Shown in pieces: positions 13,511 through 25,518 of a DNA stretch of 64,000 nt (positions are counted from its first letter, which is position 1; every line of letters begins with the position of its first letter). The notes beneath the pieces are model-generated. The model did not search any database. It worked only from the letters and a program-made list of their open reading frames with translations, and was not told where the DNA came from. The position numbers and the translations under genes were made by a program. The DNA comes from Istiophorus platypterus (taxonomy: Eukaryota; Chordata; Actinopteri; Istiophoriformes; Istiophoridae), in the NCBI GenBank assembly GCA_016859345.1, contig CM029116.1, forward strand, positions 1,504,439 through 1,568,438, written 5' to 3'.

Positions 13511-14510
13511 AAAACCAGCTTCAAACCTAATTACACAGATTAATGTGGTGTGGAGAGAGCAGTTATCCAAATGAATGAAAAGGAGAGAGAGAGAGAGAGA
13601 CTGTTACACTCCATGATGCTCGAAACTCTAAATGTTAATAGATGGCCCTCCAACTCTCTCTCTCTCTCTCTCTCTCCGCTGCCTGTACCTTTCAGCCTCT
13701 CTCACTCAATCTCGTTAGACAGGATGTCTCAGCACAATATTTCTTCCTCCCCGTTCATCTCTCTCTCTCATCTATCTCTCTCTTTTTCACCTTCTCTCAG
13801 TCCCTCTCTCTCCCTCTGTCTCTCAGCTCTGTTCATAGAGTTTTATTAAAATAAAGTACGGTTCGGTACAGTATTAAGTGGCTGAGCAAAATAACGCCTC
13901 ATGGAAAACGACTAACTCTCAAACAGTCCTGACTGAGCAGATCCCTGGTGACTTTAAGGACAAGTTAGTGGAAAAATGAAAAAAAAAAAAAAAATCTGCC
14001 AAGATTCGACAATGATTTACACAGTTTCTTGTGCAAATCATCTTCATCGCCTGGAATTGGAGAGAGGATGAAACGCCAGTCCGGAAAGTCGTTTGATTGA
14101 TGGATCCATGAGTCCGGAGGCTCATCAGACGCCTAAAAGCGCCGCACGGGAACAATTTTACAACTCTGGGAAGTTATCGCAGCTGCAGCCATTTCATCCT
14201 GCGTCCTCGTGACGCGAGGTAAACGGGAAATTTAGGACCCGTCCGCCCCCGCCGCCGCGGCTCACGCCATTATTTTACAATGTACTCGCATGTCCCCCAA
14301 CTTTATGTTTTTATAAAGTGCAACAGTAAATCACGGCAGTGGTTTTTGTGAAATAACATTCTGTGCCGATGGGTCGACAGTGGAGAACAAACAGGAAACG
14401 GGGGGAGGGGCCTGAACAGAACCAGGGATGGTCATGATACGTGACAGGTGTGTTAGACGCCCCAGCCACAGGTGATCTGGTCACTTCGATGGCATTAGTC
14501 TGGTGTTAAT

Positions 14511-14553
14511 CTGTCTATCTACATGTCTGTCTGTCTGTCTGTCTACATGTCTC

Positions 14554-14602
<49 letters not shown>

Positions 14603-14660
14603 GTGTCTCTCTATCTACATGTCCATCTATCTACCTATGTATCTGTTCGTCCGTCCGTCA
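14511..14660. repeat. (CTGT)n tetranucleotide microsatellite
   Basis: CTGT/GTCT units run over about 100 bp, interrupted twice by CTACATGT and fading into CTAT and CCGT variants. Confidence 0.95.
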
Positions 14661-15006
14661 GAACCAGGCGGTGGCTCCACATGCTGGGAGACCAGCACCG
14701 TCCCAGACCTGAACCCATGACCCTGGTCTGATGAGCTGGGTCAGACCCTCTGGACCAGGTGTGGTTTCTATTGTAGGAAGCAGATGAGTGAGTTCAGCTG
14801 CTGGATGAGTGTGAAACTTAGACTAGTTTAGTTCAGTAAGATGATTCAGGGATTCTTTGATTTCAGTACAAACTGGAGAAAAACTCTTCACTAATAGTGA
14901 ACATATTTATTTTTATACATGTTTATATTTATTAATACATATATTTAGTTAAAGTAATTTAATCTGAACAAATATCTGGAGCTCATCAAACCAACGTCTC
15001 TGTACC

Positions 15007-15008
<2 letters not shown>

Positions 15009-15080
<72 letters not shown>
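15009..15080. repeat. (GT)36 microsatellite
   Basis: Uninterrupted GT dinucleotides for 72 bp. Confidence 0.98.
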
Positions 15081-15081
<1 letters not shown>

Positions 15082-15257
15082 ATTGTCACCCTGAGTGGTC
15101 CACCCCATTTGTTGGGACCAAAGACCACTACAAAACAAAAGTATGACTCATCACACACACACACCCACAGCCTTTATTTCATGGGGGGTCTGTGGGTAGT
15201 TGGGGGGTGGAGGACGCTTACATGCATCAGAGCACATCCACTGAAAGGAGAGTGGCC

Positions 15258-16100
15258 CCTCCTCTAACTCCTCCTCCTCTCTGTCCCCGTCCCTCTCTCT
15301 CCCTCATCCCCCTCCCTCTCATGCATCTTTCCCGCTGCCTGTCCTCCTTCTCCTCCTCCTCCTCCTCCCCATCATCCCATTTCTTCTTCTCGCCTTCCTT
15401 CTCTTAACTTCTCTACTTTTATTCCTCTTTTCTCTCCTTCTACTTTCTTTCCTTCTCTGCTGCTCCTTGTCCTTACCTGCTCTTATTTTCTCCTTCACCA
15501 TCTTTCTCTTCCTCCCTTCATCTTCCCTTTCTCCTCACTCCTCCTCCTCCTGTAGCTTTTTCTGCTCCCACTTCCTCTTTCTTCCTCTTCTCCCCCTTAT
15601 CTCCAACCTAGCTCTTCTGTTTAACTTTCCCTTCCTCATCTTCCTCCTGTCTTTCTCCTCCCCTGCACCCCTCCTTCTACAATTCTTCCTCTTCTTCCTC
15701 TCTTCCTTCATGCTCTTCCTTCCCTAACTACTAATCCCCTTTCTTTTCCTCTCTCCTCACTTAAAGCAGTGGGTTAGAAACTTATTTTTCCTTCTCCCCA
15801 CTGTCCATCTCCCCTTTTTTTACTCCCCCATCCCACCAACATCCTCTCACATTCTGCCCCTGGTCCTCTCCTCCTCCTCCTCTCCATCTCCCTCCTCTTC
15901 TTTTCCTCCCACCCTCTCCCCTTTTATCCTCCTTTACTCCCTCTCCCCCCTTTTACCCTTTTTTTCATCCCTTACCTCGTCAAGCCTGATTTATTTTCTC
16001 CATCATACACTTTTTCTTCCACATTCACATCTTCTCTCCTCTTCCTCACGTTCTTCCCTCTTCTCTTTTCACCCCCCTCGTTCTTCTGTTATTCCACCAG
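15258..16100. repeat. pyrimidine-rich (CT) tract
   Basis: About 840 bp in which the + strand is dominated by C and T in irregular CTTCTC/CCTCCT words. There are few G residues. No coding signal is seen; open frames across it are compositional. Confidence 0.9.
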
Positions 16101-16139
16101 TCAACATTGATTAGATATTGAAGTTAATCCCAGCTAAAC

Positions 16140-16330
16140 TCCTCCGCTTTTAGCCTGCTCGCCGCGGCCAATCGCAGACTCCCTTGCTGCGGATAGAGGC
16201 TTGAAACTGTGTTTCAATTGGCCGGTTCCCGCTGCACCCCGCTGCACGTGCGCGCCACATGTCCGAAAATAAGCGAGCTGGGACGGACGAGCGGGGAAAT
16301 TAATTTGACAGGTAGCGCTGAGAGCTTGAT
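16140..16330. other. candidate conserved non-coding block
   Basis: Complex, moderately CpG-rich sequence follows directly after the 840-bp pyrimidine tract. It includes GGCCAATCGC, TTTCAATTGGCC, CCGCTGCACGTGCGCGCCAC and GGGGAAATTAATTTGACAG. CCAAT, E-box and TAATT words cluster within 190 bp. It may be regulatory; conservation is untested. Confidence 0.25.
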
Positions 16331-17716
16331 AAGACACACACACACACACACACATATGCTTACTCACCTATGCAGCTTAGCAGGCAGAGGCCTGCAAAAA
16401 GCCATGTATTGTGAACATACACTGGATAATGGTGCAGCCAGAGTCGAATATTTGAACCAGTTATAAAAATAAATGTATATGTGTAATATGTGTGTATAAG
16501 AACTTTATATAAGAAATTACAAATAAAATTCAACAAATACACATAATTTAGTTTTAAAATTGATTTTAAATATTCAAAATGTTGCATTTGATAATACTTA
16601 CTATATTTCTATGAAACTCTACATACATTCATGTCTCAGAGAAATTCTGTTTATATTTTATCAAATGCAGAAGAAAAAATGCCTCGAGCTGGAACATTTT
16701 TTTTTTATTTATAATATGGAAGAATTTTTAACAGACGCATCTCTTAAGTAGCAACATTCCCCTCCTGGGTGAATTTGTGAAACTTGTAGTGACAGTGAAT
16801 TTTATTTATTTTCCTACAACATCCACTTGTAGCAACTAAAGTGTGAGAAATATAATTTTTTAGTTCTGTTTAGGCAACTCAAAGCACTTGGTTAAGGTTG
16901 CGGCGAGACTCCAGTCCCGCTTAGAATATTGACGGATAGACACGGCATGTTAACTTTATTAACATCGACCCTAAACCACAGTCTTTCCCCGCCACCGATC
17001 AAAGTGCATTTGTTGCCTAGAAAGTTTCGGCAGCCAGACAACTGCTGGCCGAGCAGCCTCGGGGAGAGAAGTGAGACGAATAAGAGCTAAGAGGAGAGGT
17101 AGATGGGATTTTTTTAAAATTTTTTTTTATTCCTGCTCTGAGATAAGACCGTTCTAGACAGAGTGGGACGAGGATATGAGGGTTTGCTTCAGTGGTTCGG
17201 GGCTTTCTGGGTTTTCAGGGCGGATGTTTGGCCGTACAAAGTGTCTGACTGACACCAGAGATGAGGATCTTTCTCTAAAACTTATTAATTCAGGTCGTCT
17301 TTTAACCCAAACCGTGACATTTCCCCGATCACTCCGTGTTTATCTTGTGCCAAATCTTAACCTGAAAATGTCTCTGACTCATTTGTGCTACAGTCATTAA
17401 TATTAAAAGCACTGGCGGGCAACATTTTCCAGGGTCAGGGTCATATATTAAGCTCATATTAGTGTGGTAATTATGGACAACAATGAAAAACAACCTGTTT
17501 AGAAATCAGCTTTTAAGGTTATGATTCGATTCTTCAAATCCATTAACTCTCTACATTAATGGCCTGAAAACCTTGTGTCCAAGAAATTATGCTCATACTA
17601 ATCAAACACACAGTTTTTCAGCAAATAGAGAAACATGTTCAGCACTCACACATCCACATGAAGCTCATGAGGAGTTTTTCCCCTAATACATGATGATAGT
17701 ATGTGTGGGAGGAAAG

Positions 17717-17718
<2 letters not shown>

Positions 17719-17766
<48 letters not shown>
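17719..17766. repeat. (GT)24 microsatellite
   Basis: Uninterrupted GT for 48 bp. Confidence 0.97.
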
Positions 17767-17768
<2 letters not shown>

Positions 17769-17855
17769 TGGTTATCCACAGCTGCCTGCTCAGTGCAAAG
17801 CTAAGATAAGACACAGAGATGACATTGTCAAATCCCCCTGAAATCCCCCAGCCTT

Positions 17856-17858
<3 letters not shown>

Positions 17859-17888
<30 letters not shown>
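17859..17888. repeat. (GT)15 microsatellite
   Basis: Uninterrupted GT for 30 bp, about 90 bp downstream of another GT array. Confidence 0.95.
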
Positions 17889-17890
<2 letters not shown>

Positions 17891-18199
17891 GTACATGCAT
17901 GTCCATGTCCTTCTCCATTCACATAGTGTCACTCCTCCTCCATCTCCCTGACTCTCTTGTTTTCTCCCTCTTTAATCCAACTTCTCCTGGAGCGTTGCCT
18001 CCTCCATCTTAAGTCATCCCCGTGTTTCCTCCTCTGTTTGGGAGCGATTCATTAGCTCCTGTGATAAGCAGGAAGAAGGAAAAGGAAACGTGACGGAGGT
18101 TCTCTAAAGCCGGTGTCACCGCTTCAGGAAAATGCTGGCTCACGTTTCCTTTCGTCAGCAGAGACCTGATTCTATCCAGGACTTTCCCCAACACCGTTT

Positions 18200-19010
18200 A
18201 GCATCCGACTGACCCAACATCTTTTACCTTCACTAATAACGTACTATTCCAAACTTCTACCAATATTGATTTATCAGTCCAATACCGACCCAACCACATT
18301 TCCCAACACCATAACCAAGCCTGACACACTTTAGCTGTTTAACCAACCCAGACACCATTAACTATTCCCAACCATCCATCTTACCCATCAGCTTTTACCA
18401 GTCTGGTGACTGAATGGAATCCTTTTTTCCGAGACTACTCCATTAACCGGTCTTACTAATTCAGTACCAACTATTGCTCCTGATTCCATTTATTAGCTCC
18501 ACTGAAACCTGTTCATTATAATTTGACATTTTACCATTTGATTTGGTGAATGTCACTTATCATCTCTGGGACCAATCACAATCCCCTTAGGCCCATTTAA
18601 TGGACACAACTACGCTGACAAAGATCAGTTTCCCATATAGTTAACTGTTCACTATTTTCAGTGCTATTTATCAGTTCTACTGATCCAAGCCCCATTTTCT
18701 CATCACCATTTACTCTCTCTCAGACCATTACATGCATACTCCCACTGCCCATTTCCACCTGTCTCACCATTCAGTGTCCCTAAAGAAAATTTCCATACAA
18801 GAAAATTAGAAACTAACTTAACAATGTACCAACCTCAGACACCATAGTGCATATCATCCCCATCACCATAGTCGTTCCAACATCATTTTCTATGCTCAGC
18901 ACCACCTACTCTTCCAAATCCTACAAACACAATTTACTATCATCAACATATGTCAGTTTTGTCATTTATCACGAGACTGATTCACCAGCTGTGACACCGT
19001 TTACCAGAAC
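18200..19010. repeat. decayed G-poor minisatellite
   Basis: The + strand is poor in G and repeats a degenerate word such as CCATTTACCAGTTCTACTGA. Visible versions include CCATTTATTAGCTCCACTG, TATTTATCAGTTCTACTG and CCATTTACTCTCTCAGACC. Spacing is irregular, as expected for an old tandem array worn by substitution. Confidence 0.5.
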
Positions 19011-19676
19011 CTTCTAACCCCCCATCCCCCCTTTTGTTTGCTCAAACAGAGCTAGTAAATAAGGTGCGTTGTCTGACCGCACCTGAAATCAAAGGTACTC
19101 GCGATCCGAACGGCCGCGGTCAAAAGGTGGAGTGAAAATCCAGACATCATGTGGAGTTGGGAAACGAAATATGGTTTAAAAATGGCGACCATGGTGTAAA
19201 TGTTCAGTTATTTACAATGTTGCATTCAAAAAGTGTCAAAGAGTCTTAAAGAGTTTCTGTGGAACTAGAGAGAGAAGGTTAAACCCAGGTTACTGACTAA
19301 CCTCCACACTTCGGGTCAATCACAGCATTAATTGCATGTGAATGCCCCCCCCCCCAACAGCTGACATTGGTAGGGAGGGGGTGTGTGAAGCCGTTCGACC
19401 ATCATCCATCATGACGCAGTAAACCAGCAGATTAACAGACGACTGTTCCACTGTTTACCACCTCTAACACGTTTACCGCCCTAATCTCCATTTTCTATCC
19501 TCAGATAAGTTTCTGTCCATCTATCTGTCTCTCTACCTGTCTGCCCATCTGTCTGTCTGTCTCCCTGCACCCCCCCCCCAGTCTGTCTGACACCCCCATG
19601 AATGTTATTTACTACCCGGCAGCGTCTGCTTCAGCCAGGCCGAGCTACACCAAGGCTGGTCACTATCCTCAGGCAA

Positions 19677-20092
19677 ACTCTCTCTCTCTCTCTCTCACCC
19701 CTCTCTCTGTCAGTTTCTTTCTCTCTCTCTCTCTTTCTCTGTCAGTCTCTCTCTCTCTCTCCCTCTCTCTCCCTCACCCCTCTCTTTCAGTCTTTCTCTC
19801 TCTCTCTCCCTCCTTCTCTCTCTTTCCCTCTCTCTCTCACCCCTCTCTCTGTCAGTTTCTCTCTCTCTCTCTTTCTGTCAGTCTCTCTCTCTCTCTCTCC
19901 CTCTCTCTCTCACCCCTCTCTCTCTCTCCCTCTCTCTCCCTCACCCCTCTCTTTCAGTCTCTCTCTCTCTCTCTCTCTCACCCCTCTCTCTGTCAGTCTC
20001 TTTCTCTGTCAGTCTCTCACCCCTCTCTCTGTCTGTCTCTCTCTCTCTCTCTTTGTCACCCCTCTCTCTGTCAGTCTCTTTCTCTGTCAGTC

Positions 20093-20123
<31 letters not shown>

Positions 20124-20325
20124 CCTCCTCTCTCTCTCTCTCTCTCTCTCTCCCTCTCTCTCTCACCCCTCTCTCTGTCAGTCTCTTTCTCTGTCAGTCT
20201 CTCTCTCTTCCTCTCTCTCTCTCTCTCTCTCTCTCCCTCTCTCTCTCCCCCTCTCTCTCTCTCCCTCTCTCTCTCTTTCTCTCTCTCTCACCCCTCTCTC
20301 TGTCAGTCTCTCTCTCTCTCTGTCA
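19677..20325. repeat. long (CT)n-rich satellite with CACCCCTCTCT punctuation
   Basis: About 650 bp of CT dinucleotides are punctuated by CACCCCTCTCTCTGTCAGTC units, giving a higher-order repeat. It creates 300-residue Ser/Leu/Pro open frames that are not genes. Confidence 0.97.
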
Positions 20326-20424
20326 CTGTCTGGCACTTCCTCTGTCTCATTTCTTCCTCTGTCTTGCCTTCTGTTGTTTTTTCCCTGTCACTCTCCATCC
20401 TCTGTTTTTTTTCTCTATCGCTGT

Positions 20425-20468
20425 GCACACACCCACACACACACACACCCACGCACACACACACCCAT

Positions 20469-20503
<35 letters not shown>
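20425..20503. repeat. (CA)n microsatellite
   Basis: Imperfect CA array with CCCACG and CCCATG interruptions. Confidence 0.95.
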
Positions 20504-20504
<1 letters not shown>

Positions 20505-20955
20505 GCATTGCTGTCACCAGGCTAAGGACTCTCTCTAGACACCTCTCTGTCTGGTGACATCCAGACGACATTGGACTATGTGTGTTTGTGTGTCTGTGTG
20601 TGTGTGTTTGTGTGTGTTGGTGTGTGTTTGTGCTTGTGCTTGTGCATGTGTGTGTTTTCTCCTCTTGTCTTTGTCTATTTGTGTGTGTCTGTGTCTCTAT
20701 TAGACAGACAGACAAACAGATGTGCATTTTTACACTCAGCTTCCATAACAGCAGAAAAAGAAAAGATGATGGAGAAATGAAAGAATGGAGGCGGCGTGAA
20801 GCGGTGCTTAGATGGGGGGGGTGGGAGGTTCATGGTGGGAATAAATGAGGAGGTGCAGGGAGAGAGAGGAGAGAGCAGTGGAGAAGGGGGGGGCAGGAAG
20901 AGAGGACGACTTAGGAGGGAATCATGTTGGCATGTTTGTCAACTTTACCTTGAGG

Positions 20956-20956
<1 letters not shown>

Positions 20957-21040
<84 letters not shown>
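20957..21040. repeat. (TG)n(CG)4 microsatellite
   Basis: About 72 bp of TG run directly into CGCGCGCG, an alternating purine-pyrimidine block of the kind that favours left-handed Z-DNA. Confidence 0.95.
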
Positions 21041-21041
<1 letters not shown>

Positions 21042-21218
21042 TCACGTGTGCACAATTAAAGCCACTTACAGCTGTGGAGCCTAATTAGCCTCCACCATTG
21101 GACTCATTAGTCTGGTTTTCTACTGTAAGACCATGGAGGGATATTCTGGAGGGTCCAGTCTCCACAAACGGGTCAGGTTCTGGTCCCATATCGGGTCAAA
21201 ATGGAACCGTTCCAACCT

Positions 21219-21438
21219 GAGTAAACCAGAGTAAACCCGAGTAAACCTGAGTAAAACTGAGTAAACCAGAATAAACCTGAGTAAACCTGAGTATACCTGA
21301 GTAAACCAGAATAAACCTGAGTAAACCACAATAAACCAGACTAAACCTGAGTAAACCACAATAAACCAGACTAAACCTGAGTAAACCACAATAAACCTGA
21401 GTAAACCTGAGTAAACCAGAATAAACCTGAGTAAACCA
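21219..21438. repeat. decamer minisatellite (GAGTAAACCT)22
   Basis: Twenty-two in-register 10-bp units, mostly GAGTAAACCT, GAGTAAACCA, GAATAAACCT and CAATAAACCA. A 30-bp higher-order unit is repeated in the middle. On the - strand it reads as a repeating VYSGLLRFTQ-like frame, which is a by-product of the repeat. Confidence 0.97.
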
Positions 21439-22679
21439 GTAGTACTTCATCACCAGCTCGTCACCAGTGAAGCTCGAGGCTTCAGCTGCCAGAAGTTGAT
21501 CTGTCCAACGGATGAGCAGCTTTTTCTTTTTTAAACGGTGTAAACACACGAAATGACATTGCCTCGTTCAAGCTGATAAACAGGCTCCTTGCCTCCTAAT
21601 TCAAGGCGATTGTTTATTTATTATAGAATTTCAGTAAATTGAAATTTAGTTTCTTCAGCTCAGGTTCTGAATCTACCGGTAAGAAGTTTTAAGCTAAAAG
21701 GAAACGTTAAGCTCGGTGTAAATATTGAGTAAATTTATATCGTGACAGATTTCGATACGACGAACATTTCTTGCCGTCTAAAGCACAAACAGCAGCTGTA
21801 ACCAGATCCCGCCTCTTTCTATCGTTGATGACGAAGAAGCGTCCCCTGCACTTCTTCGTTTAGCCGGCCCGTCCTTTAATTCAGGTTTTTTGCTACCAGA
21901 CAGGAAGTGTCCTTGTGAGCAGGGTCGATGTTTTATTGTGGGTCACAGTACTAATGGATCTCTCGGGGGGTTGATCGGGTGCCGTCCTCGGAGGCATCTT
22001 GGCGGCAGTTGTTGAGAAGGTGAAAGCGTTACTTTTGAGGGACTCACACCAGCAGCCATCTTACCGTCGTGTGACTCTGCAGAGAGAACGAACCGCTGAT
22101 AGTGAAACGGAAACCGAGGGCCGACATTAATCCTTTAATATTCATGTTTTGTTTTTTCTTCAGAGTGTGTCGGGGTCTCGTTTCCCCTTTAATACTGGGA
22201 CACTGGTGTAACTACTGCAGACGAGCCTCTGCATTGACACTGGATCGGTTCCGGCGACATCCATGTTCCCACATGCATGAAAGCATCACATCTGCACTGC
22301 GTCTTTTTTTAGTAAAAAACTTTTTAGATGAATCGAGCAGGAGGTTAGTTGGCTGGTTAATCAGTCAGTCAGAGAGGGGGCTAGTCAGGTAAATCAGTCG
22401 TTTGATTGGCTGCTTGGCTCGTCAATCAGGAAGCTCATTGGTCGTTTGGTCACCTATCAATAACAGCAAACATCCCCCGGTCGCTCTGGAACGATAAGTA
22501 AAGATATCAGGTAGAAAATTTATTTTCTACCCTCGTCTCTCACCGTTTTCTCCCACCAGTCGTCTCCTTAGCTCCTGCATTCCTGTCATTCCTCATCACC
22601 ATCCTCCTCTTCGCGCTCCTCTCCTCCCCTCCTTACCCTGTTTCCTTTTCCCTCATTTCCTTCCCTCCTTTCCTCCAGG

Positions 22680-23091
22680 AGACAGAGGGGAGATTGGAGA
22701 CAAGGGAAGGAGAAGAGAAGGCTACCTGACCGCCGCGTGATATCAGATTTGGATTCAAACCTCGGACTCGTCGGGGGGCGCTGCTCCGTCCTGCTCTGGG
22801 CATCCGTGGGTTAACCGCGACTTAGCTAAGTGTCCGCGCGGACGCTGAACCGCCAGCTGAGTGTCGGGGCAGCGGCTGATTCTCGTCTTTGGTCGTCACG
22901 TAAAGGAGCTGCCGCTCACGGCCGACGCCAGCCGAGCCGCTGGACGCAAAGACGTCTCAACCCGGAGGGTCTCGGCTTGACCTCTGACCCCTCCCCTCCC
23001 GCTCTCCATCGCCGTTCAGTTGTCCTGTCGACACATTTCTCTGTTCCTGTTCCCACGTAACTCAACATGCAGAAGAAAGCGAAATTCTCTG
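22680..23091 (+). other. possible upstream exon with start codon, CpG-rich
   Basis: A long pyrimidine tract ends in CCTCCAG at 22679. The next 387 bp hold no ATG. The first ATG (23067) opens MQKKAKFS and then meets a donor-like G|GTTAGT at 23091/23092, in phase 1. The stretch is rich in CpG. It could be a 5' exon of the AKAP-like gene downstream (both candidate acceptors, at 44484 and 47423, accept phase 1) or of another gene. No protein was recognised from eight residues, so this is only a candidate. Confidence 0.35.
22978..22990 (-). promoter_or_regulatory. DR1-like nuclear-receptor element
   Basis: TGACCT C TGACCC is a one-base-spaced direct repeat of RGGTCA on the - strand. It sits inside the CpG-rich candidate exon. 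Confidence 0.3.
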
Positions 23092-23789
23092 GTTAGTTGT
23101 GATTAAATATGAAAATTTATAGTCAGCTGATGGGAATTCAATATTAACTGATTTACCGCAGCTTTTATTGAATCTGTCCACAAAATGCAGCTCAGACATG
23201 TCTGCTGCTTATGGTCGGTGAAACCAGTTAAGTGACGTTCATCATAAATGATTCGCGGTCGCAGTGTTTCTAATGAGCTGTGAGTCCAACCCAGTCGCAA
23301 AGATGGTGGATACGGACGCTACAGCCCGGTTAGAGCTTGTTTAGGGCTGGAGAAGGATCCGAGCTTTGGTTTAAAAAGGACAGGAAACGTCCTGCGTCCG
23401 CTGCTGCTGGTGCTCTGAGCCAAGTGCTGAAGATTCGTCCGATATGGACACGACACCCAGAGACGCCGGTCTGTCCGAGCTCGGTCGCTATCATCACGAC
23501 AGCTGCGCGCCAACGTAGGACGTGACCGCATGAAGACGCTCCGCCGCCGTGACAAACGCTCGAGCGCAACGAACGGCGATGGAGCCGCGGTGAACGGCCG
23601 GATCGGGCCTGGCGCCGGAAGCAGAACCAGAGAGAAACCAGTCCCCTTTCTACATGTCGCCTGCTCAGTGTGGACGCATCTTCTCCCAGTTCACTCTCAA
23701 TGGATGATATGTGAAAGAAGGGGGGCCTCCTACCCCCCATCCTTTTCTTCTTGCTGGCCCTGATGCTTTGCCCCCATTGTTCTCTCGCC

Positions 23790-23822
<33 letters not shown>

Positions 23823-24300
23823 GTAGGAAACAATGCCTGAAACGTGAATGGAGCAGCCACCACAGGGAGAGTTGTAAGCTGTTGGCGCCCAGACTCTCTC
23901 TCTCCTTCTTGTTTCCTATGTCTCTCTCTCCCTCTCGCTCTCTGAATCCCGTTTTTTAACCCATATGAAAAAGCTCGTGCGCATCACGTTCTGGTCTCAG
24001 CGGAGCGAGGAAATTAACCCTAGAGAAGATCATTTTTCCTCTAAACCCTCTTAAGGGGGGGGTGGAGAGGGGGGGTAGGGGGTGTCTGGAAAGGGGCGGG
24101 GTTGGTGGTGGTCTCGTGGTTGCTATGGGCAACCATAGGGGAGGGAGCGAAGAGGAAGGCGTCCTGTGCGCGCGTGTGTAAATTTGAGTGCCTAAGTGTG
24201 TGCTGCGCGTGCGTCCGTGTGTGTGTGTGTGTGTGTGTGTTTGGGACCTGCTAACGTCCCGCTGCGCGACCCCTCGCGCCAATTCCATCTCACACAATTG

Positions 24301-24301
<1 letters not shown>

Positions 24302-24341
<40 letters not shown>

Positions 24342-24416
24342 CGCGCAAGGAGCGAGAGAGAGAGACCGACAGTGAGAGAGAGACCTAGGCACGGACGGAG
24401 GGGAGAGAGAGAGAGG
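24302..24416. repeat. GA-rich tract in the CpG-rich region
   Basis: (GA)n for about 36 bp, followed by GAGCGAGAGAGAGA and further GAGAGA clusters. Such tracts are common near vertebrate transcription starts. Confidence 0.9.
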
Positions 24417-25518
24417 ATGGCTGGTGGGATTTAGCCTCGGCAGCGTCTTTTCCCGTCCAACACAACAAGCTTATTACCTTTCTCTCCACGCGCTTGGAAA
24501 CGGATTTACGCGCACGACAGGAGGTTTGTTTGGCTCCTTTATTCCTTTTCTCTGCTCCGCTCGTCTTTCTGCTGTTTGCATCCATCTCTGCCGTAGGTTT
24601 ATTTATCACCCCCACCTCACATCTTAAATTAGCCGTTTTACTTGCCCTCGTCGGTCGCCGTTGGAGGCTACAGGTCGCGGGAATGCGTTTAATGGCGATT
24701 AACCGGCGGGTAATTAGCCGTTAACGGTCAGATTGACCTGGTGGCAGCGGCGAGGTTGCGCTGACCGGGGGTCGGCGGCAAGAGGGGCTTGTTTTTTGTC
24801 ACGGTTTGTGGGGGGGGGTCTCCGCTGTGAGAGAGCGGTGGTCGGTGGTGGTGGGGGCGGAGGGGGACAATGAACGCGGCTGTTGTTTGGCGACGCTGCG
24901 CGCGTCGTGTCCCCAAAACCCCGTCGATCCGGCTGCGTCCGCAGGAACGGGACTAAAATACCGACGAAAAAACGAGACATCTGAGCAGGTCGTGACCAAG
25001 CAGCCGGCTCAGTCTCACGGCCCCGGTCCGGATCAGTCCCCGCAGAACCCGAATCGATCCCACAGGCTCGGCTGCGGTCTGGGCGTCTGGTTGGAGGGTT
25101 CGCGTGCACGCGCTTGTGCGCGTTTCTTCACGCTGAGGAGCCACGGAGACGATTCACGCGGATGCGAGATGTGACGATGTTCACGTGGGGCTCAGCGGGG
25201 TCTCGGGGGTATTTGCAGCCTCGTGTGGACTCGCGGAGCCGCCGGGTTCCGCCGGTCCAGCGGGGCCACGGACGCGGTCTGGAAGGGGGCGTCGGACCCG
25301 CCGTGCGTCCGACATGTGTGTCTGTCATCTGTTCGCGCGCGCCTGTGTGTTTTCAGCGCGTGCGGTCCGGGTAGATGATAACAAACAAACGTGAGGCGCC
25401 TGAAGAAGTTGTTTATGCGTCTCGACAAAAAACAACAACATTAACAATGCAATAAAACGAGATTACACAATGCGCGCGCAGAGAGAGAGAGATGGTGCGA
25501 CTGAAAAGGGGGCGGGGA

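Larger units (their letters stand above)
1..22679. other. gene-poor region without a supportable gene
   Basis: I find no convincing protein-coding exon here. Open frames are short or lie in simple repeats: (TG)n, CT-rich, CTGT and decamer arrays. The stretch holds microsatellites, two minisatellites, a pyrimidine tract, three copies of a MITE-like family and one splice-site-like island near 520-635. It could be intergenic DNA or the intron of a gene that starts to the left of the window. Confidence 0.6.
22740..25400. promoter_or_regulatory. CpG-rich, promoter-like region
   Basis: CpG is frequent at 22740-23090, 23380-23620 and especially 24130-25400, against CpG-poor surroundings. The region includes GCGCGCG words and a GA-rich tract at 24302-24416. 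In vertebrates such islands mark constitutive or developmental promoters. It lies about 20 kb upstream of the AKAP-like coding exons on the same side, so it may hold that gene's start site. I cannot tell which strand it serves. Confidence 0.5.

Noticed and set aside
19598..20557. 319- and 307-residue open frames
   Set aside because: They are Ser/Leu/Pro translations of a CT-dinucleotide satellite open in overlapping frames, with no domain or splice signals.
21120..21549. Antisense frames with repeating VYSGLLRFTQ residues
   Set aside because: These result from the decamer minisatellite, whose higher-order unit is a multiple of three.
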